Of a stretch of DNA of 64,000 bases, positions 44,030 through 53,524 are shown piece after piece (the stretch's first letter is position 1; the number at the start of each line of letters is the position of its first letter). The notes beneath the pieces are model-generated. The model saw nothing but the letters and a program-made list of their open reading frames with translations. It did not search any database and was not told the DNA's origin. The stretch covers positions 1,302,001-1,366,000 of the forward strand of contig NZ_BNJI01000002.1 in NCBI RefSeq assembly GCF_016587415.1, in the 5' to 3' direction. The translations under genes were made by a program, and so were the position numbers. The DNA comes from Ktedonobacter sp. SOSP1-85 (GTDB lineage Bacteria > Chloroflexota > Ktedonobacteria > Ktedonobacterales > Ktedonobacteraceae).

Positions 44030-44883
44030 AGCCTGTTTGAAAAGGGGCAACCAGTCAGGTGAGATACACTTGAGAGATGAAAACAAACCAAATCTATCCC
44101 ACAGATCTGACGGATGCCCAATGGTATTGTATCAAAGACCTGATCCCACCAGCCAAACCGGGAGGGCGACCCAGAACCTTGCAGATGCGAGCCGTGATCA
44201 ACGCGATCCTCTCTGTGGTTGTCACAGGATGCCAATGGCGGATGCTCCCCAAAGAGTATCCCGCCTGGCAAAGCGTGTATGCGTACTTTCGTGCGTTTCG
44301 CCGCGATGGGACGTGGCAGCGCATTCACGAGACGTTGCGTGCGCAGGTTCGTCGACGCCTTGGTCGTCACAAGCACCCAACGGCAGGATCTCTCGATAGT
44401 CAAAGTATGAAAACGGCTCAGGGACCCGGCATTCGTGGCTATGATGCAGGAAAACATGTCAATGGCCGCAAGCGCCATATACTGGTCGATACGTTAGGCT
44501 TGCTCATGGCCGTTGTGGTCACGGCAGCCTCAATTTCTGATGCGGCGGGAGCCAAGCTGCTGCTCAAGCGCCTGGGTGGAGCGTGCAAACAGCTCCGCCG
44601 GATCTGGGTCGATGGTGGCTATCGCGGCCAGTTGCTTGAATGGGTGATCCTGCATTTTCACTTTGTTCTCCAACCAGTGCTACGTAGCGATGATCAGAAA
44701 GGCTTTGTTGTCCTGCCCAGACGCTGGGTCGTCGAACGAACCTTTGCCTGGATTACCCAATGTCGTCGCTTGGGAAAGGATTACGAGACATTGACAGAAA
44801 GCAGCGAAGCTATGATCTACATTGCTATGACTCGCTTGATGATCAGACGCTTGGCGAGAAAATGACCTTTTCAAACAAGCTCT
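44030..44883 (+). mobile_element. IS5-family (IS427-like) insertion sequence
   Basis: Inverted ends AGAGCCTGTTTGAAAAGG and CCTTTTCAAACAAGCTCT (one mismatch) enclose one transposase gene; 854 bp. The adjacent bases are TTA on the left and TGA on the right, so an exact TNA duplication is not preserved. Confidence 0.85.
44077..44865 (+). CDS. IS5-family transposase, intact
   Basis: 262 aa with the DUF4096 N-terminal domain (LTDAQWYCIKDLIPP, GCQWRMLPKEYPAWQSVYAYFR) and DDE motifs SLDSQSMKT (Asp), WVDGGYRGQL (Asp) and RWVVERTFAWITQCRRLGKDYE (Glu). Single uninterrupted frame; could be active. Confidence 0.92.
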   Translation: MKTNQIYPTDLTDAQWYCIKDLIPPAKPGGRPRTLQMRAVINAILSVVVTGCQWRMLPKEYPAWQSVYAYFRAFRRDGTWQRIHETLRAQVRRRLGRHKHPTAGSLDSQSMKTAQGPGIRGYDAGKHVNGRKRHILVDTLGLLMAVVVTAASISDAAGAKLLLKRLGGACKQLRRIWVDGGYRGQLLEWVILHFHFVLQPVLRSDDQKGFVVLPRRWVVERTFAWITQCRRLGKDYETLTESSEAMIYIAMTRLMIRRLARK

Positions 44884-44884
44884 G

Positions 44885-45450
44885 AGCTCGACTTTGTACA
44901 AAATTTTCTTTGGCCAACGAGTGCCTTGAGGCTCTCCCCATCGAAAAGAGCTTCTGAAGAGCCCTGGGAAGCCTGCAGCAGGGAAAACGCGGGACCAGTT
45001 GCCTTTTTCAACGTCACCTGCACCAGCCTGATGTGGAAAAAGTCGACGAGCAGAGAAGCACTCTGTATTCCGTATCATACACAGACGGCTTGAGAGGCCT
45101 GCTGATACATTCACTGTCGGAAGCTGACCTCGGCGGGACTCGCAAAAAATGTACAAAGTCGAGCTCAGCTCGACTTTGTACATTTTTTTGGAAATGGCAG
45201 ATCAGCATTGCTCACAGATGCCATTGCCTCCCAAGCCTTGAGAAGGGTATTTGCAGGCTCTCAAGCTGTGTGCGCATCAGTTCTTCAGCATTGGGAAACA
45301 TCCCAACCAGAGGCTGATGTTGGAAAACTCCTGGCCAGAACGAACACCTGAAGAAGCAAATAGGCGAGGCGTAGCCTGGGAAGCCAAACTGACACATGTT
45401 TCCGAGAGCAACTTGTTCTCTTTCATTCGCTCAAAATGTACAAAGTCAAG
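44885..45450. mobile_element. two tandem MITEs with GACTTTGTACATTTT ends
   Basis: AGCTCGACTTTGTACA at 44885, a shared palindromic junction at 45144-45187 (ATGTACAAAGTCGAGCTC and its inverse), and AAAATGTACAAAGTCAAG at 45433. The ends resemble the CTGGACTTTGCACATTTT termini of the IS at 17223, so these are probably non-autonomous relatives, each about 285 bp. Confidence 0.65.
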
Positions 45451-45644
45451 CTGAGAACATGCATTTCTGGCAGATCTAACGGCACGACTATTCCCTCTCC
45501 TCTGAGGGCTTCTTTTGTGGTATGCTGCTGCGTTGGCAAGACTTGTTTCCCTTGAAGTCGCTGTTTATGGGATCAGCATATCAAAACCCAAAAACGCTAC
45601 GTTCAGCTTTGGATGTGTTGACCCCAGAACGCTCTCGTGAATGG

Positions 45645-46901
45645 TCAGAGCTTTCCTTCCTCTGCCTCCAAGGATGGTCTTGCTGGCGAACGAAGCTGCT
45701 TGATGGCAGACCCAAACATGCCAGGAAGCCCTACCAGGGCTGCCGAGAAGCCTATCATCGCTGGTATCCCTAAAACCGAAAACAGCACCCCGGCTCCTCC
45801 GCTAGCCAGTGGACCAGTGCTTTGCATCAATGTGCGTAAGAGGGCGAAGGTACGTCCGCGTAGCCGCTCAGGAATAATCTGCATTCGCAGCGTCTGTGCC
45901 CAGATGGTGAGTGGTGCGCTGAAAAAACCAAGAAAGGTCAGTCCAGCTATGGTTCCTCCGATCCCTGGTGAGAGAAGCAAGAGGACGAGAGATACGCCTG
46001 AGAGGACTTGTGCCAGGCAAATCAACAGGCCCAGGGAGAGCGGTAACACGAGACTGCCTGCTAGAATGGAACCAATGACCTCACCGCCTGCCAGCACACC
46101 CAGTAACAGGCCGTACAGGTCAGGCCCACCTTGTAGCGTCTGAACTGAAAAGAGCGGAAGCCACACCGAGAGAAAGCCTTCTCCTACATTAAACAACATA
46201 AACATCAGGGTTGTAGAGAGAAGCACCTGGTTTTGCAACAGGAGGGAGACGGCATCACGGAACCGGTAGGTTGCATCAACCACCTGCGCTCGTGTGTTGT
46301 GCTCGACTTTGACATTCACTCTCGTCAAGGCCAGAGCAAAGGCCACGTAGGAGAGTGCATCAATCACGATCACCGAAGGCGCGCCGAATCTGGCAATCAG
46401 TAAGCCCGCGACTGGTGGGCCAATCACGCCACTTAACGTATAGCTCAGGGTTTCCAACGCATTCGCGGTCGCTAATTGAGACTGGGAGACGAGGCCAGGA
46501 ATGAGAGAAGGTCCGCCGGCCAATGAGATCATCATGAAACATCCGTATACACCTGCAACCAGGTAGATGTGCCAGAGGACAAGATGACCGGAGAAGTAGA
46601 GAACGGGAATTGAGGCAACAACAACCCCTCGAAACACATTATCGGTCAGCATGACTATCCGCCGGTCAAAGCGGTCTAAAAGCGCCCCGGCAAATAATCC
46701 ACCAACTACTACCGGGCCGGTATAACAGAGGAGCAATATGCCAATCGCCCGGGGTGAGTCAGTTGATTGATACACAAACCAGATCAGTGCGATCCGGGTC
46801 ATCGCATCCCCAACCGCCGAGAAGGTAAAACCAAACCAGAACCTGCGAAAAGACTCGTTTTGGAAAAGAGTACGATAGTTTTCCACTTGCCATCGTGACA
46901 T
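45645..46901 (-). CDS. MFS transporter (enterobactin/macrolide-exporter type)
   Basis: 418 aa with 12 hydrophobic segments and MFS motif A (AGALLDRFDRRIVML) in the 2-3 loop. The second half carries an equivalent IPERLRGRTFALLRT. The N-terminal FRRFWFGFTFSAVGDAMTRIALIWF is typical of MFS_3/EntS-like drug or siderophore exporters. ATG at 46901 with GGAGG 8 nt upstream. No regulator adjacent; an IS630 inserted just upstream (46988) may have changed its promoter. Confidence 0.9.
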   Translation of the reverse strand: MSRWQVENYRTLFQNESFRRFWFGFTFSAVGDAMTRIALIWFVYQSTDSPRAIGILLLCYTGPVVVGGLFAGALLDRFDRRIVMLTDNVFRGVVVASIPVLYFSGHLVLWHIYLVAGVYGCFMMISLAGGPSLIPGLVSQSQLATANALETLSYTLSGVIGPPVAGLLIARFGAPSVIVIDALSYVAFALALTRVNVKVEHNTRAQVVDATYRFRDAVSLLLQNQVLLSTTLMFMLFNVGEGFLSVWLPLFSVQTLQGGPDLYGLLLGVLAGGEVIGSILAGSLVLPLSLGLLICLAQVLSGVSLVLLLLSPGIGGTIAGLTFLGFFSAPLTIWAQTLRMQIIPERLRGRTFALLRTLMQSTGPLASGGAGVLFSVLGIPAMIGFSAALVGLPGMFGSAIKQLRSPARPSLEAEEGKL

Positions 46902-46987
46902 AGAAGAACCTCCAGAGATTGTATTATTGGTGATCCTGTGGCCTCAAGCCGCTCTCCTGGAGGGCCATTAGCCGATCAGCCTCCTTA

Positions 46988-48068
46988 TTGACCTCGTGAG
47001 AAACAACTAAACCTCATCAAGAGCATAGGCAAAGCAGTGTTGAAGAATGGTTCGTCGATGGCGAAGACGCTCTTTGGCACGCACGAGTTCCTGACGCAGG
47101 TGAGCCAGATCCCGACAACACAGATTCTTGAGTTCGCGACGTTTGAGCAGGTTCCACACCTGTTCCTGCGGATTCACCTCAGGGGCGTAGCCAGGCAAGC
47201 GTTCCAGATGCACCCGTTTGCCCATCGGACTTGAAAGAAACTGCTTGACCACCTCTGCGCGGTGGATGGGAGATCCATCCCAAATGACCAGGAGTGGGCC
47301 CGAGATCTTGCGCAACAACATCCGCAAAAAACGCACGACATCCTCGGCGTTGTATGCCCGCTCTTGCATCTGCATGAAGAGCCGTCCGGTCTTTGTGATC
47401 CCTCCAATGGCGGAGAGATGATCGCGCGTCAGCCTCACACGCAGCACTGGTGTCTGCCCTCGCAGAGCATAGGTTCGCACGACCATCGGCAACAGATAAA
47501 AGCCCGCTTCATCGACAAAGACTATCGTGCGGCGTTCCTGCTCGGCTTTTTTTTTAGATGGGGCCAGCGCTGCGTTTTCCAGCACTTGATCGCTTGCTCA
47601 TCGCGTTGGGTGGCTCGTTCGACCGGTTTCTGCATGCTGTAACCCAGCTTACGTACCAGATACCCACAATGATCGGGGTGATAGCTCACTCCAAACTCTC
47701 GTTTGATCGCCACCGCCAGTCTCCGGCTATTCCAGATATCCCCGCGAAATCCATAGGCTGACGCTCCTTTCGCCAGCACGGCTGGGATTTGGGCTTGCTG
47801 CTCTGCCGTCAAGCGGGGCGTGGCTCCTTTCGCCGGATGCGCTTTAAGCGCTTCTTCCCCTCCTTCTCTTCCACTTGTCATCCACTGGCTCACCGCTCCC
47901 TCCGTGACCCCCAGAGCTCCTGCGATATCTTTTTGTTTCCATCCTTGTCGTTTCAGTTCCCAGGCGCGTTTGCGCCTCTCTTCTCGCCAATCGGCTTTCT
48001 TTGGTGCTCCCATGCCTCCTTTAATCGGCTCGATCCGCTCAAACTTTAGCTCTCTCTCACGAGGTCAA
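46988..48068 (-). mobile_element. IS630-family element, TA duplication
   Basis: Inverted ends TTGACCTCGTGAGA on both sides, flanked by TA at 46986-46987 and 48069-48070; 1081 bp. Related to but clearly diverged from the copy at 37513. Confidence 0.88.
47007..48013 (-). CDS. IS630 transposase, -1 frameshift at A9
   Basis: OrfA (48013-47522) contains WKQKDIAGALGVTEGAVSQWM. OrfB (to 47007) contains IVFVDEAGFYLLP, VIWDGSPIHRA and PEVNPQEQVWNLLKR with all three acidic residues. The junction is a run of nine A on the coding strand (47547-47555 as T), and OrfB is in the -1 frame, matching the other copy. Confidence 0.88.
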
Positions 48069-48259
48069 TAGTTTACATGGAACACTGAGGAAGAGCTGGC
48101 AACTTTCAGCCATGTTCACTTTTCAAACGCACCTCTCGACCAGATCTCAGTAGGGGTAACTTTTGCGCACGAAGAAACCACCTGCTTTCTCCATGGGTTG
48201 CGCACAAGCATGTCCGAAACGTGCTAGTTTCTTCACTGCCCCTGGGGTACCATACCAGT

Positions 48260-49804
48260 ATGGAAACACCACACCTCATCGCTGACTTCGATCTCTGTTA
48301 TAAAGCTATGCGCAGTCGTGATACTCGCTTTGATGGACAGTTTTTCGTAGCAGTGATCACAACCGGGATCTATTGTCGGCCCATTTGCCCGGCACCGATG
48401 CCCGCAGCCCAGCATGTTCGCTTCTATTCCTGCGCAGCTGCGGCAGAGGCCGCCGGGTTTCGAGCGTGTCGTCGATGTCACCCTGAAGCCAGTCCGGGCT
48501 CTCCCGAATGGAACCTGCGGGCAGACCTGGTTGCACGAGCGTTGCACCTGATCGCTGAGGGCGTGGTGGATGGGGAGGGCGTTCCCGGACTGGCACGGCA
48601 CCTTGCGGTGAGCGAGCGCCATTTGCATCGAGAACTGCTGGCTACAGTAGGCGTTGGCCCGCTCGCTTTGGCGCGGACCCGCCGCGCTCAGACCGCACGC
48701 CTGTTGATAGATCAAACCGATCTGTCGCTGACAACCATAGCCTTTACAGCCGGGTTCTCCAGTATCCGACAATTTAACGAGACCATGCAGGCTACGTTTG
48801 GATGTCCGCCCTCATCTTTTCGTCGCAAGATTTTCCCTCCCCAGAGCGGCGAAGGAAAGCTCACGTTGCGTTTGCCGTATCGCCCCCCCTTTGAGAGCGC
48901 GACCTTGTTAGCCTATCTGGAGAGCAGGGCGCTGCCGGGAGTCGAGGAAGTCACCAACGGATGCTACCGACGAACCATTGTGCTTCCACAATCCCACGGG
49001 ATCATTGAATTGGAGCCGAAAGAAGCAGCCAATGTGGTCTTGCTTCGCCTCCAACTCTCTGATTTGAGCGATCTGAGTCTGCTTGTGCAGCGATGTCGGC
49101 AGTTCTTCGATCTAGATGCCGACCCCGCGATGATCGCTGAGGTGTTAGGAACGGACTCTCTCCTGGCCCCGCTGGTCAATGCTCGTCCCGGATTGCGCCT
49201 TCCTGGAGCCATAGATGGATTTGAACTTGCTGCCCGTGCGATTATCGATCAGTGGATGCCGGTCATCAGTGCCCAAACCGTGTCAAGGTGGCTGGTAAGG
49301 GGGCTTGGGGTACCTCTAGACAAGCCAGTTGGAACGCTCTCATACTTCTTTCCATCTCCACAACTTGTGTCAGGAGCCAACTTGCAAGAGATCGGTCTCC
49401 CCGGAAAGTTGGTGAATGCTCTGCAAGCACTTGCTCGTGAGGTCGTTGAGGAGAAGTTGGTCCTATCCCGAGACGCGGACCGCGAGCAAACCGTGACCCG
49501 GCTGCTGCGTCTTCCGGGGATGGAGCCCTGGACAGTCTCCTTCATTGCCATGCGAGCCCTGGGCGACCCGGACGCGTATCCACCTGGCGATCTCGGTCTC
49601 CAACGTGCATTCGCACATCACAGGCTACCTGTAGATACACGTACTCTCAAGAGACACTCTGAGGCATGGCGCCCATGGCGTGCGTATGCACTTCACCATT
49701 TGTGGGCGAACCTTCCACCTTTTCAATCAGACGAGCGAGCGGCGCAACAATGCCAGTCTTCCTCTTTTCCCCTTGTTGCGGATGCTCTGCCAGGAGACTC
49801 TTAG
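48260..49804 (+). CDS. Ada-AlkA fusion: methyl-sensing regulator plus 3-methyladenine DNA glycosylase
   Basis: 514 aa. The N-terminal Ada zinc domain (FDGQFFVAVITTGIYCRPIC, CRRCHPE: four Cys, one the methyl acceptor) is followed by an AraC HTH (VPGLARHLAVSERHLHRELL, LTTIAFTAGFSSIRQFNETM), AlkA_N, and an HhH-GPD glycosylase domain with LLRLPGMEPWTVSFIAMRAL and the catalytic Asp in YPPGDLGLQ. It senses methylphosphotriesters and excises alkylated bases. The methyltransferase (OGT) domain is absent, as usual in this AdaA-AlkA type. ATG at 48260 preferred; 48221 is possible. Confidence 0.93.
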   Translation: METPHLIADFDLCYKAMRSRDTRFDGQFFVAVITTGIYCRPICPAPMPAAQHVRFYSCAAAAEAAGFRACRRCHPEASPGSPEWNLRADLVARALHLIAEGVVDGEGVPGLARHLAVSERHLHRELLATVGVGPLALARTRRAQTARLLIDQTDLSLTTIAFTAGFSSIRQFNETMQATFGCPPSSFRRKIFPPQSGEGKLTLRLPYRPPFESATLLAYLESRALPGVEEVTNGCYRRTIVLPQSHGIIELEPKEAANVVLLRLQLSDLSDLSLLVQRCRQFFDLDADPAMIAEVLGTDSLLAPLVNARPGLRLPGAIDGFELAARAIIDQWMPVISAQTVSRWLVRGLGVPLDKPVGTLSYFFPSPQLVSGANLQEIGLPGKLVNALQALAREVVEEKLVLSRDADREQTVTRLLRLPGMEPWTVSFIAMRALGDPDAYPPGDLGLQRAFAHHRLPVDTRTLKRHSEAWRPWRAYALHHLWANLPPFQSDERAAQQCQSSSFPLVADALPGDS

Positions 49805-50023
49805 TCTCATAATGGTGCTGATTTGCACAACAGAGAGGAAGGCGACCGTTACCCGCCAGGGGTTAGCTCATTCAAACCGTGGTGTGCCGCTCTCGCCTTT
49901 GTATGTGCTGCCCCCTTTCTGTTCTTACCCGCTTCAACGAAAGGCAAGCCTCTTCCTCCCTTTCTTTGATCCATTTTTCTTCAAATTCCCCCGGAAGGAC
50001 GGAGAGCCCCATTTTTCTCCTCC

Positions 50024-50053
50024 TTGACAGCATTTCTGTGCCTGTGCTATTCT
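50024..50053 (+). promoter_or_regulatory. promoter of the tetR-like gene
   Basis: TTGACA, 18-bp spacer, TATTCT, 12 bp before the operator at 50065 and 52 bp before the start codon. Confidence 0.6.
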
Positions 50054-50064
50054 CTCGGTAGAAC

Positions 50065-50082
50065 TTACTGATCGTTTAGTAA
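50065..50082. promoter_or_regulatory. TetR operator 1, TTACTGATCGTTTAGTAA
   Basis: An 18-bp imperfect palindrome just downstream of the predicted start of transcription. The same sequence, inverted and differing at one base, occurs at 50747-50764 before the ABC genes, so the regulator probably controls itself and the exporter. Confidence 0.75.
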
Positions 50083-50104
50083 TTTGCTGAGGAGCCGTGC
50101 CATC

Positions 50105-50728
50105 ATGGAACAACCGGTGAAGCAACAGGTGGAGCCTGCATCCTCCCCTGTGGACCAGGAAACCCGGCGGCAGATTTTGACCAAAGCGGCAGATCTGTTT
50201 CTGGCGAAAGGCTATAAAGGCGTGTCCATGAAAGAGATTGCCGAAGCCGTCGAGGTCACATCCGCCGCCTTGTATTACCATTTTCCTAAAGGTAAGGAAG
50301 ATCTCTTCACCACGATGATCCAGGCCGTGTTTGTGGACGAGGGCGTGGCCGGGATCGATCGGGCTCTTGCCGCGACCCAGGATGTCCGAGAACGGTTGAC
50401 GTTGCTCACCGCTGCGTTGCTCTCCCTTCCCCTTGACGAGCGCTTGAGCATGCTGTTACGCGATGCCAGGGAACATCTCAAGGACCCGGAACACCAGCAG
50501 GTAATCCTGTCCTTGCTTGACCGGATCAGACAGCAGGTCACGGGTCTTTTTCAAGCTGCCCACGATGCGGGAGTGATTCGCTCTGATCTGCCAGTTAACG
50601 TCCTGGTTGGTCTCTACATGGGCATGCTGCGGGAGGCGAAGAGACTGCCAGGGACGCATCCGGCGGCCTCCCTGGTCAGTGTGCTGTTCGATGGCATCGC
50701 GGAGCGGGAGCAACGGCCTCTGCCCTGA
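50105..50728 (+). CDS. TetR/AcrR-family repressor
   Basis: 207 aa; HTH at 24-70 (TRRQILTKAADLFLAKGYKGVSMKEIAEAVEVTSAALYYHFPKGK split over two helices) and a variable helical ligand domain. ATG at 50105, GAGGAG upstream. It sits directly before an ABC exporter operon and is flanked by two copies of the same operator, so ligand-induced exporter expression is likely; the ligand is unknown. Confidence 0.92.
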   Translation: MEQPVKQQVEPASSPVDQETRRQILTKAADLFLAKGYKGVSMKEIAEAVEVTSAALYYHFPKGKEDLFTTMIQAVFVDEGVAGIDRALAATQDVRERLTLLTAALLSLPLDERLSMLLRDAREHLKDPEHQQVILSLLDRIRQQVTGLFQAAHDAGVIRSDLPVNVLVGLYMGMLREAKRLPGTHPAASLVSVLFDGIAEREQRPLP

Positions 50729-50746
50729 TATATTTTTCGCAGCAAC

Positions 50747-50764
50747 TTACTAAACGATAAGTAA
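50747..50764. promoter_or_regulatory. TetR operator 2, TTACTAAACGATAAGTAA
   Basis: Its reverse complement TTACTTATCGTTTAGTAA matches operator 1 at 17 of 18 positions. Located 119 bp before the ABC ATPase start. Confidence 0.75.
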
Positions 50765-50882
50765 TCTCTCGACACGCGCATCTGGTCGAGAGAGTCTCTT
50801 CTTCCAGAAAGGAATGATTGCACCATGAGATCCCATGGTTTCTCCGTCCTCCCAGGTGGGAGGCCAACACAAGGAGGTGCCT

Positions 50883-51677
50883 ATGTCCCTTTCTCCTGAT
50901 CGACTTCCGGCATCCCAGACGCGACCTTCCACGGGTTCGGCTCCAGACAGCGCCTCGGGCGCCTTCGCCATTGAGACGCATGGCTTGAGCAAGCATTTTG
51001 GGAAGCTGACCGCCGTCGATGGACTCACCATCAGCGTTCCTGCAGGAACCATCGCTGGTTTTATCGGTCCCAATGGGGCCGGGAAAACGACCACCATTCG
51101 CCTGCTGCTCAGACTGGTCCGACCAGACGCAGGAAGTGCAACGATTTTGGGCCAGCCGCTGAGCAATTCGCTTGGCTATCTCCCGCGTGTTGGGGCACTG
51201 ATCGAAGCGCCTGCCTTCTATCCGAGTCTCTCCGGGCAGGCCAATCTGGAAGTACTTGCCCGCCTTGGCGGCTACCCCAGTTCCCGCGTGCGTGAGGTGC
51301 TCGACCTGGTGGAGCTTGCTGATCGAGCGCGTGACCGTGTTGGGAGCTATTCTTTGGGCATGAAGCAGCGGCTCGGGGTCGCTATGGCGCTGCTTCCCGA
51401 TCCCGACCTGTTGATCCTGGGTGAACCGGCCAATGGCCTCGATCCCCTGGGCATCATCGCGACCCGCGATCTGTTGCGCCGTCTGCGCGAGCAGGGCAAG
51501 ACCATCTTCCTCAGCAGCCACTTGCTGGGAGAACTGGAGCAGGTCGCGGATTGGTTGGTCATGCTCCATCAAGGCAAGGCGCTCTACAATGGCCCCGCCC
51601 GCGCTTTCCTGGACCAGCATCACGGGGCCAGTTTTGAAGAGCGTTTCCTGGCGCTGGTGAAAGGAGAACACCAATGA
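50883..51677 (+). CDS. ABC transporter ATP-binding protein
   Basis: 264 aa with Walker A GPNGAGKTTT, signature SLGMKQRLGVAM, and a Walker B that reads LLILGEPANGLD: the usual Asp is Gly while the catalytic Glu is kept. H-loop FLSSHLLGE. Bacitracin/lantibiotic-type (CcmA) exporter ATPase. AAGGAGG lies 5-11 nt before the ATG at 50883. It overlaps the permease gene by 4 bp (ATGA). Confidence 0.92.
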   Translation: MSLSPDRLPASQTRPSTGSAPDSASGAFAIETHGLSKHFGKLTAVDGLTISVPAGTIAGFIGPNGAGKTTTIRLLLRLVRPDAGSATILGQPLSNSLGYLPRVGALIEAPAFYPSLSGQANLEVLARLGGYPSSRVREVLDLVELADRARDRVGSYSLGMKQRLGVAMALLPDPDLLILGEPANGLDPLGIIATRDLLRRLREQGKTIFLSSHLLGELEQVADWLVMLHQGKALYNGPARAFLDQHHGASFEERFLALVKGEHQ

Positions 51678-52495
51678 CCCTTCTAACTCCCATCGTGCGC
51701 GTGTTTCGCAGTGAGCTGCTCAAGTGTCGCCGCTGGAGTATGTTCGCCGGGGCAGGGATCATGCTTGTTCCCAGCGCCTTTTTTGCCTACCTGACCTTCC
51801 ATCAAATCACCTCTGGCGCCACTGGATCGGAGGTAGCACCTCTCGCCCAGGCGTTTCCCACCTCGCTGGGGCTGATTACGATGGTGGGACAGGCGCGCTC
51901 ATTCATCATTGTCGTCTCGCTGATCATGGTCACGGTGAATCTTGCTGCTGAGTGGTCCCAGGGCACCTGGCGCAACTTGCTGGTGCGCGAGCCTCGCCGC
52001 CTGCCTCTGCTCGTCGGCAAAATGCTGGCATTGCTGCTCTTTGTGCTCTGTTCCATGACGCTGACCCTGGTTGCAAGTAGCGTCCTTGTTCTCGTCACAG
52101 CAGGCGCACAAGGAGTCCAGACCGCTGCCTGGACCTCGTCGGCAGGGCTGAGTGCCTGGCTTGCCTTCTTTGGCAACGAGGTGCTCTGTCTCGTCGGGGT
52201 TTGCCTGTTGGGCATGCTGATCGCGGTCCTGACGCGCTCAACAGGCATAGCAGTTGGAGTCTCCCTGGCCTACGTCCTGGTCCCGGAGGGCATCATTGCG
52301 ATGGTGTGGAATGAGGGATCGAGGTGGTTCCCGATCCGCACCTTCAACTTTTTGCCCGGCTCGGTGTTTCCCACCGACGTTGGTCCCATCCCTCCCCAGG
52401 GCTATGCCGCTGCCTTGCTGGTCGCGGCTCTGTGGATGACGGTCTTTGTCGTGGGCAGTTTCGTGGCCTTCCGACGGCAAGATATCAATGCATAG
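51674..52495 (+). CDS. ABC-2-type permease
   Basis: 273 aa, six hydrophobic segments; FRSELLKCRRWSMFAGAGIM at the N-terminus and a WSQGTWRNLLVREPRRLPLLVGK cytoplasmic segment are typical of ABC-2/NatB-like permeases. Overlaps the ATPase stop by ATGA, so translation is coupled. With the ATPase it should export a peptide or drug. Confidence 0.88.
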   Translation: MTLLTPIVRVFRSELLKCRRWSMFAGAGIMLVPSAFFAYLTFHQITSGATGSEVAPLAQAFPTSLGLITMVGQARSFIIVVSLIMVTVNLAAEWSQGTWRNLLVREPRRLPLLVGKMLALLLFVLCSMTLTLVASSVLVLVTAGAQGVQTAAWTSSAGLSAWLAFFGNEVLCLVGVCLLGMLIAVLTRSTGIAVGVSLAYVLVPEGIIAMVWNEGSRWFPIRTFNFLPGSVFPTDVGPIPPQGYAAALLVAALWMTVFVVGSFVAFRRQDINA

Positions 52496-52513
52496 CAGAG
52501 GAAAAGAAGCGTC

Positions 52514-53263
52514 ATGCCTGCACACATACCTGGAAACGAGTTCCCTGAGCATACATCCGCAGCGATGCATCTGGAGCACAAGGATGAGGAAAAGCATGTG
52601 GGGGTGATCGGCAATGAGCGGCTCACGGCGCTGGTCAGCCTCGTACTCCTGGTGCTGATCATCGTGGAACTGGTGACGTCAGCGTTCCTACGCATCTGGC
52701 TTCCCGCCCATACCGTTGTCGGAGTCCTGCTTGTTGGCCCGCTCCTGGTGAAGATGGGCTCAACGGGCTGGCGTTTTCTGCGCTACTACACCAGGACACC
52801 CGCCTACGTACGCCGGGGACCGCCGCCCCTGGTCCTGCGCGTGCTCGGTCCGATGCTGCTCGTCACCACCCTGGTGATGGTTGGCAGTGGGATTGGACTT
52901 GTCGTAACCGGCCCGACCCAGCCGTTCCTTCTGGCACATGTGTTTAGCGCACTGCCCTGGCTTCCGTTGATGGCGGTCCATAGCCTCGCGCACCTTCAGC
53001 AGGTTAAGAGGCGCCTCGCCGATGACTGGAGCACCCAGCAAGGTCCTCGTTCCCAGATTGGACGCGGACTGAGGCTGGGCGTGAACCTTGGTGTATTGTT
53101 GCTCGGCGTCATCGGGGCATGGCTCCTGTTCCCTGCGGCGATCCCGTTGTTTGCGTGGAGTCAGGCGAATGTAATTGGCGTGGGTCCGTTCCTCGTGGGC
53201 ATGGGTGCTGCTCTCCTGGTGGGGCTGATCACCCAGCCGTGGAAAATGGAGAAGGTTGGTTAA
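52514..53263 (+). CDS. membrane protein, cytochrome b561/DUF4405-like
   Basis: 249 aa: cytosolic N-terminus, then about five to six helices with His residues in LPAHTVVGVLLVGPLLVKMG, LLAHVFSALPWLPLMAVHS and MAVHSLAHLQQVKRR, a pattern that could hold heme as in b561-type proteins. Starts 19 nt after the permease and belongs to the same operon. Its role in export is unknown. Confidence 0.7.
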   Translation: MPAHIPGNEFPEHTSAAMHLEHKDEEKHVGVIGNERLTALVSLVLLVLIIVELVTSAFLRIWLPAHTVVGVLLVGPLLVKMGSTGWRFLRYYTRTPAYVRRGPPPLVLRVLGPMLLVTTLVMVGSGIGLVVTGPTQPFLLAHVFSALPWLPLMAVHSLAHLQQVKRRLADDWSTQQGPRSQIGRGLRLGVNLGVLLLGVIGAWLLFPAAIPLFAWSQANVIGVGPFLVGMGAALLVGLITQPWKMEKVG

Positions 53264-53375
53264 GGGGGCGTAGAGGCGGGCGCTCTCAGTGCGTCGGGTC
53301 TGCTCAAAGGGATGCAGACTCGACGCGCCATCGCTGTCTTTTTGTTCCGTCTCATTTCTTTGCAGGAGCCAGGTG

Positions 53376-53480
53376 ATGAAGGCATATTCTCAGGATTTCC
53401 GCGAGCATGTGTTGCAAGCGGTGGATTCCGGCTATCCCAGGGTTGAGATTATTCCCACGACTTGCGCAACGAGCTGCTAA
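53376..53480 (+). pseudogene. IS630-type transposase, N-terminal stub
   Basis: MKAYSQDFREHVLQAVDSGY is the standard opening of IS630 transposases; the frame is lost after about 26 codons. Confidence 0.7.
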
Positions 53481-53524
53481 CCAGTAATTAGGAGGGACAC
53501 CCCATACCCCGGCAGGAGGGTTTC

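Noticed and set aside
44027..44886. clean target duplication for the IS5 element
   Set aside because: The adjacent trinucleotides are TTA and TGA, so no exact duplication can be claimed.
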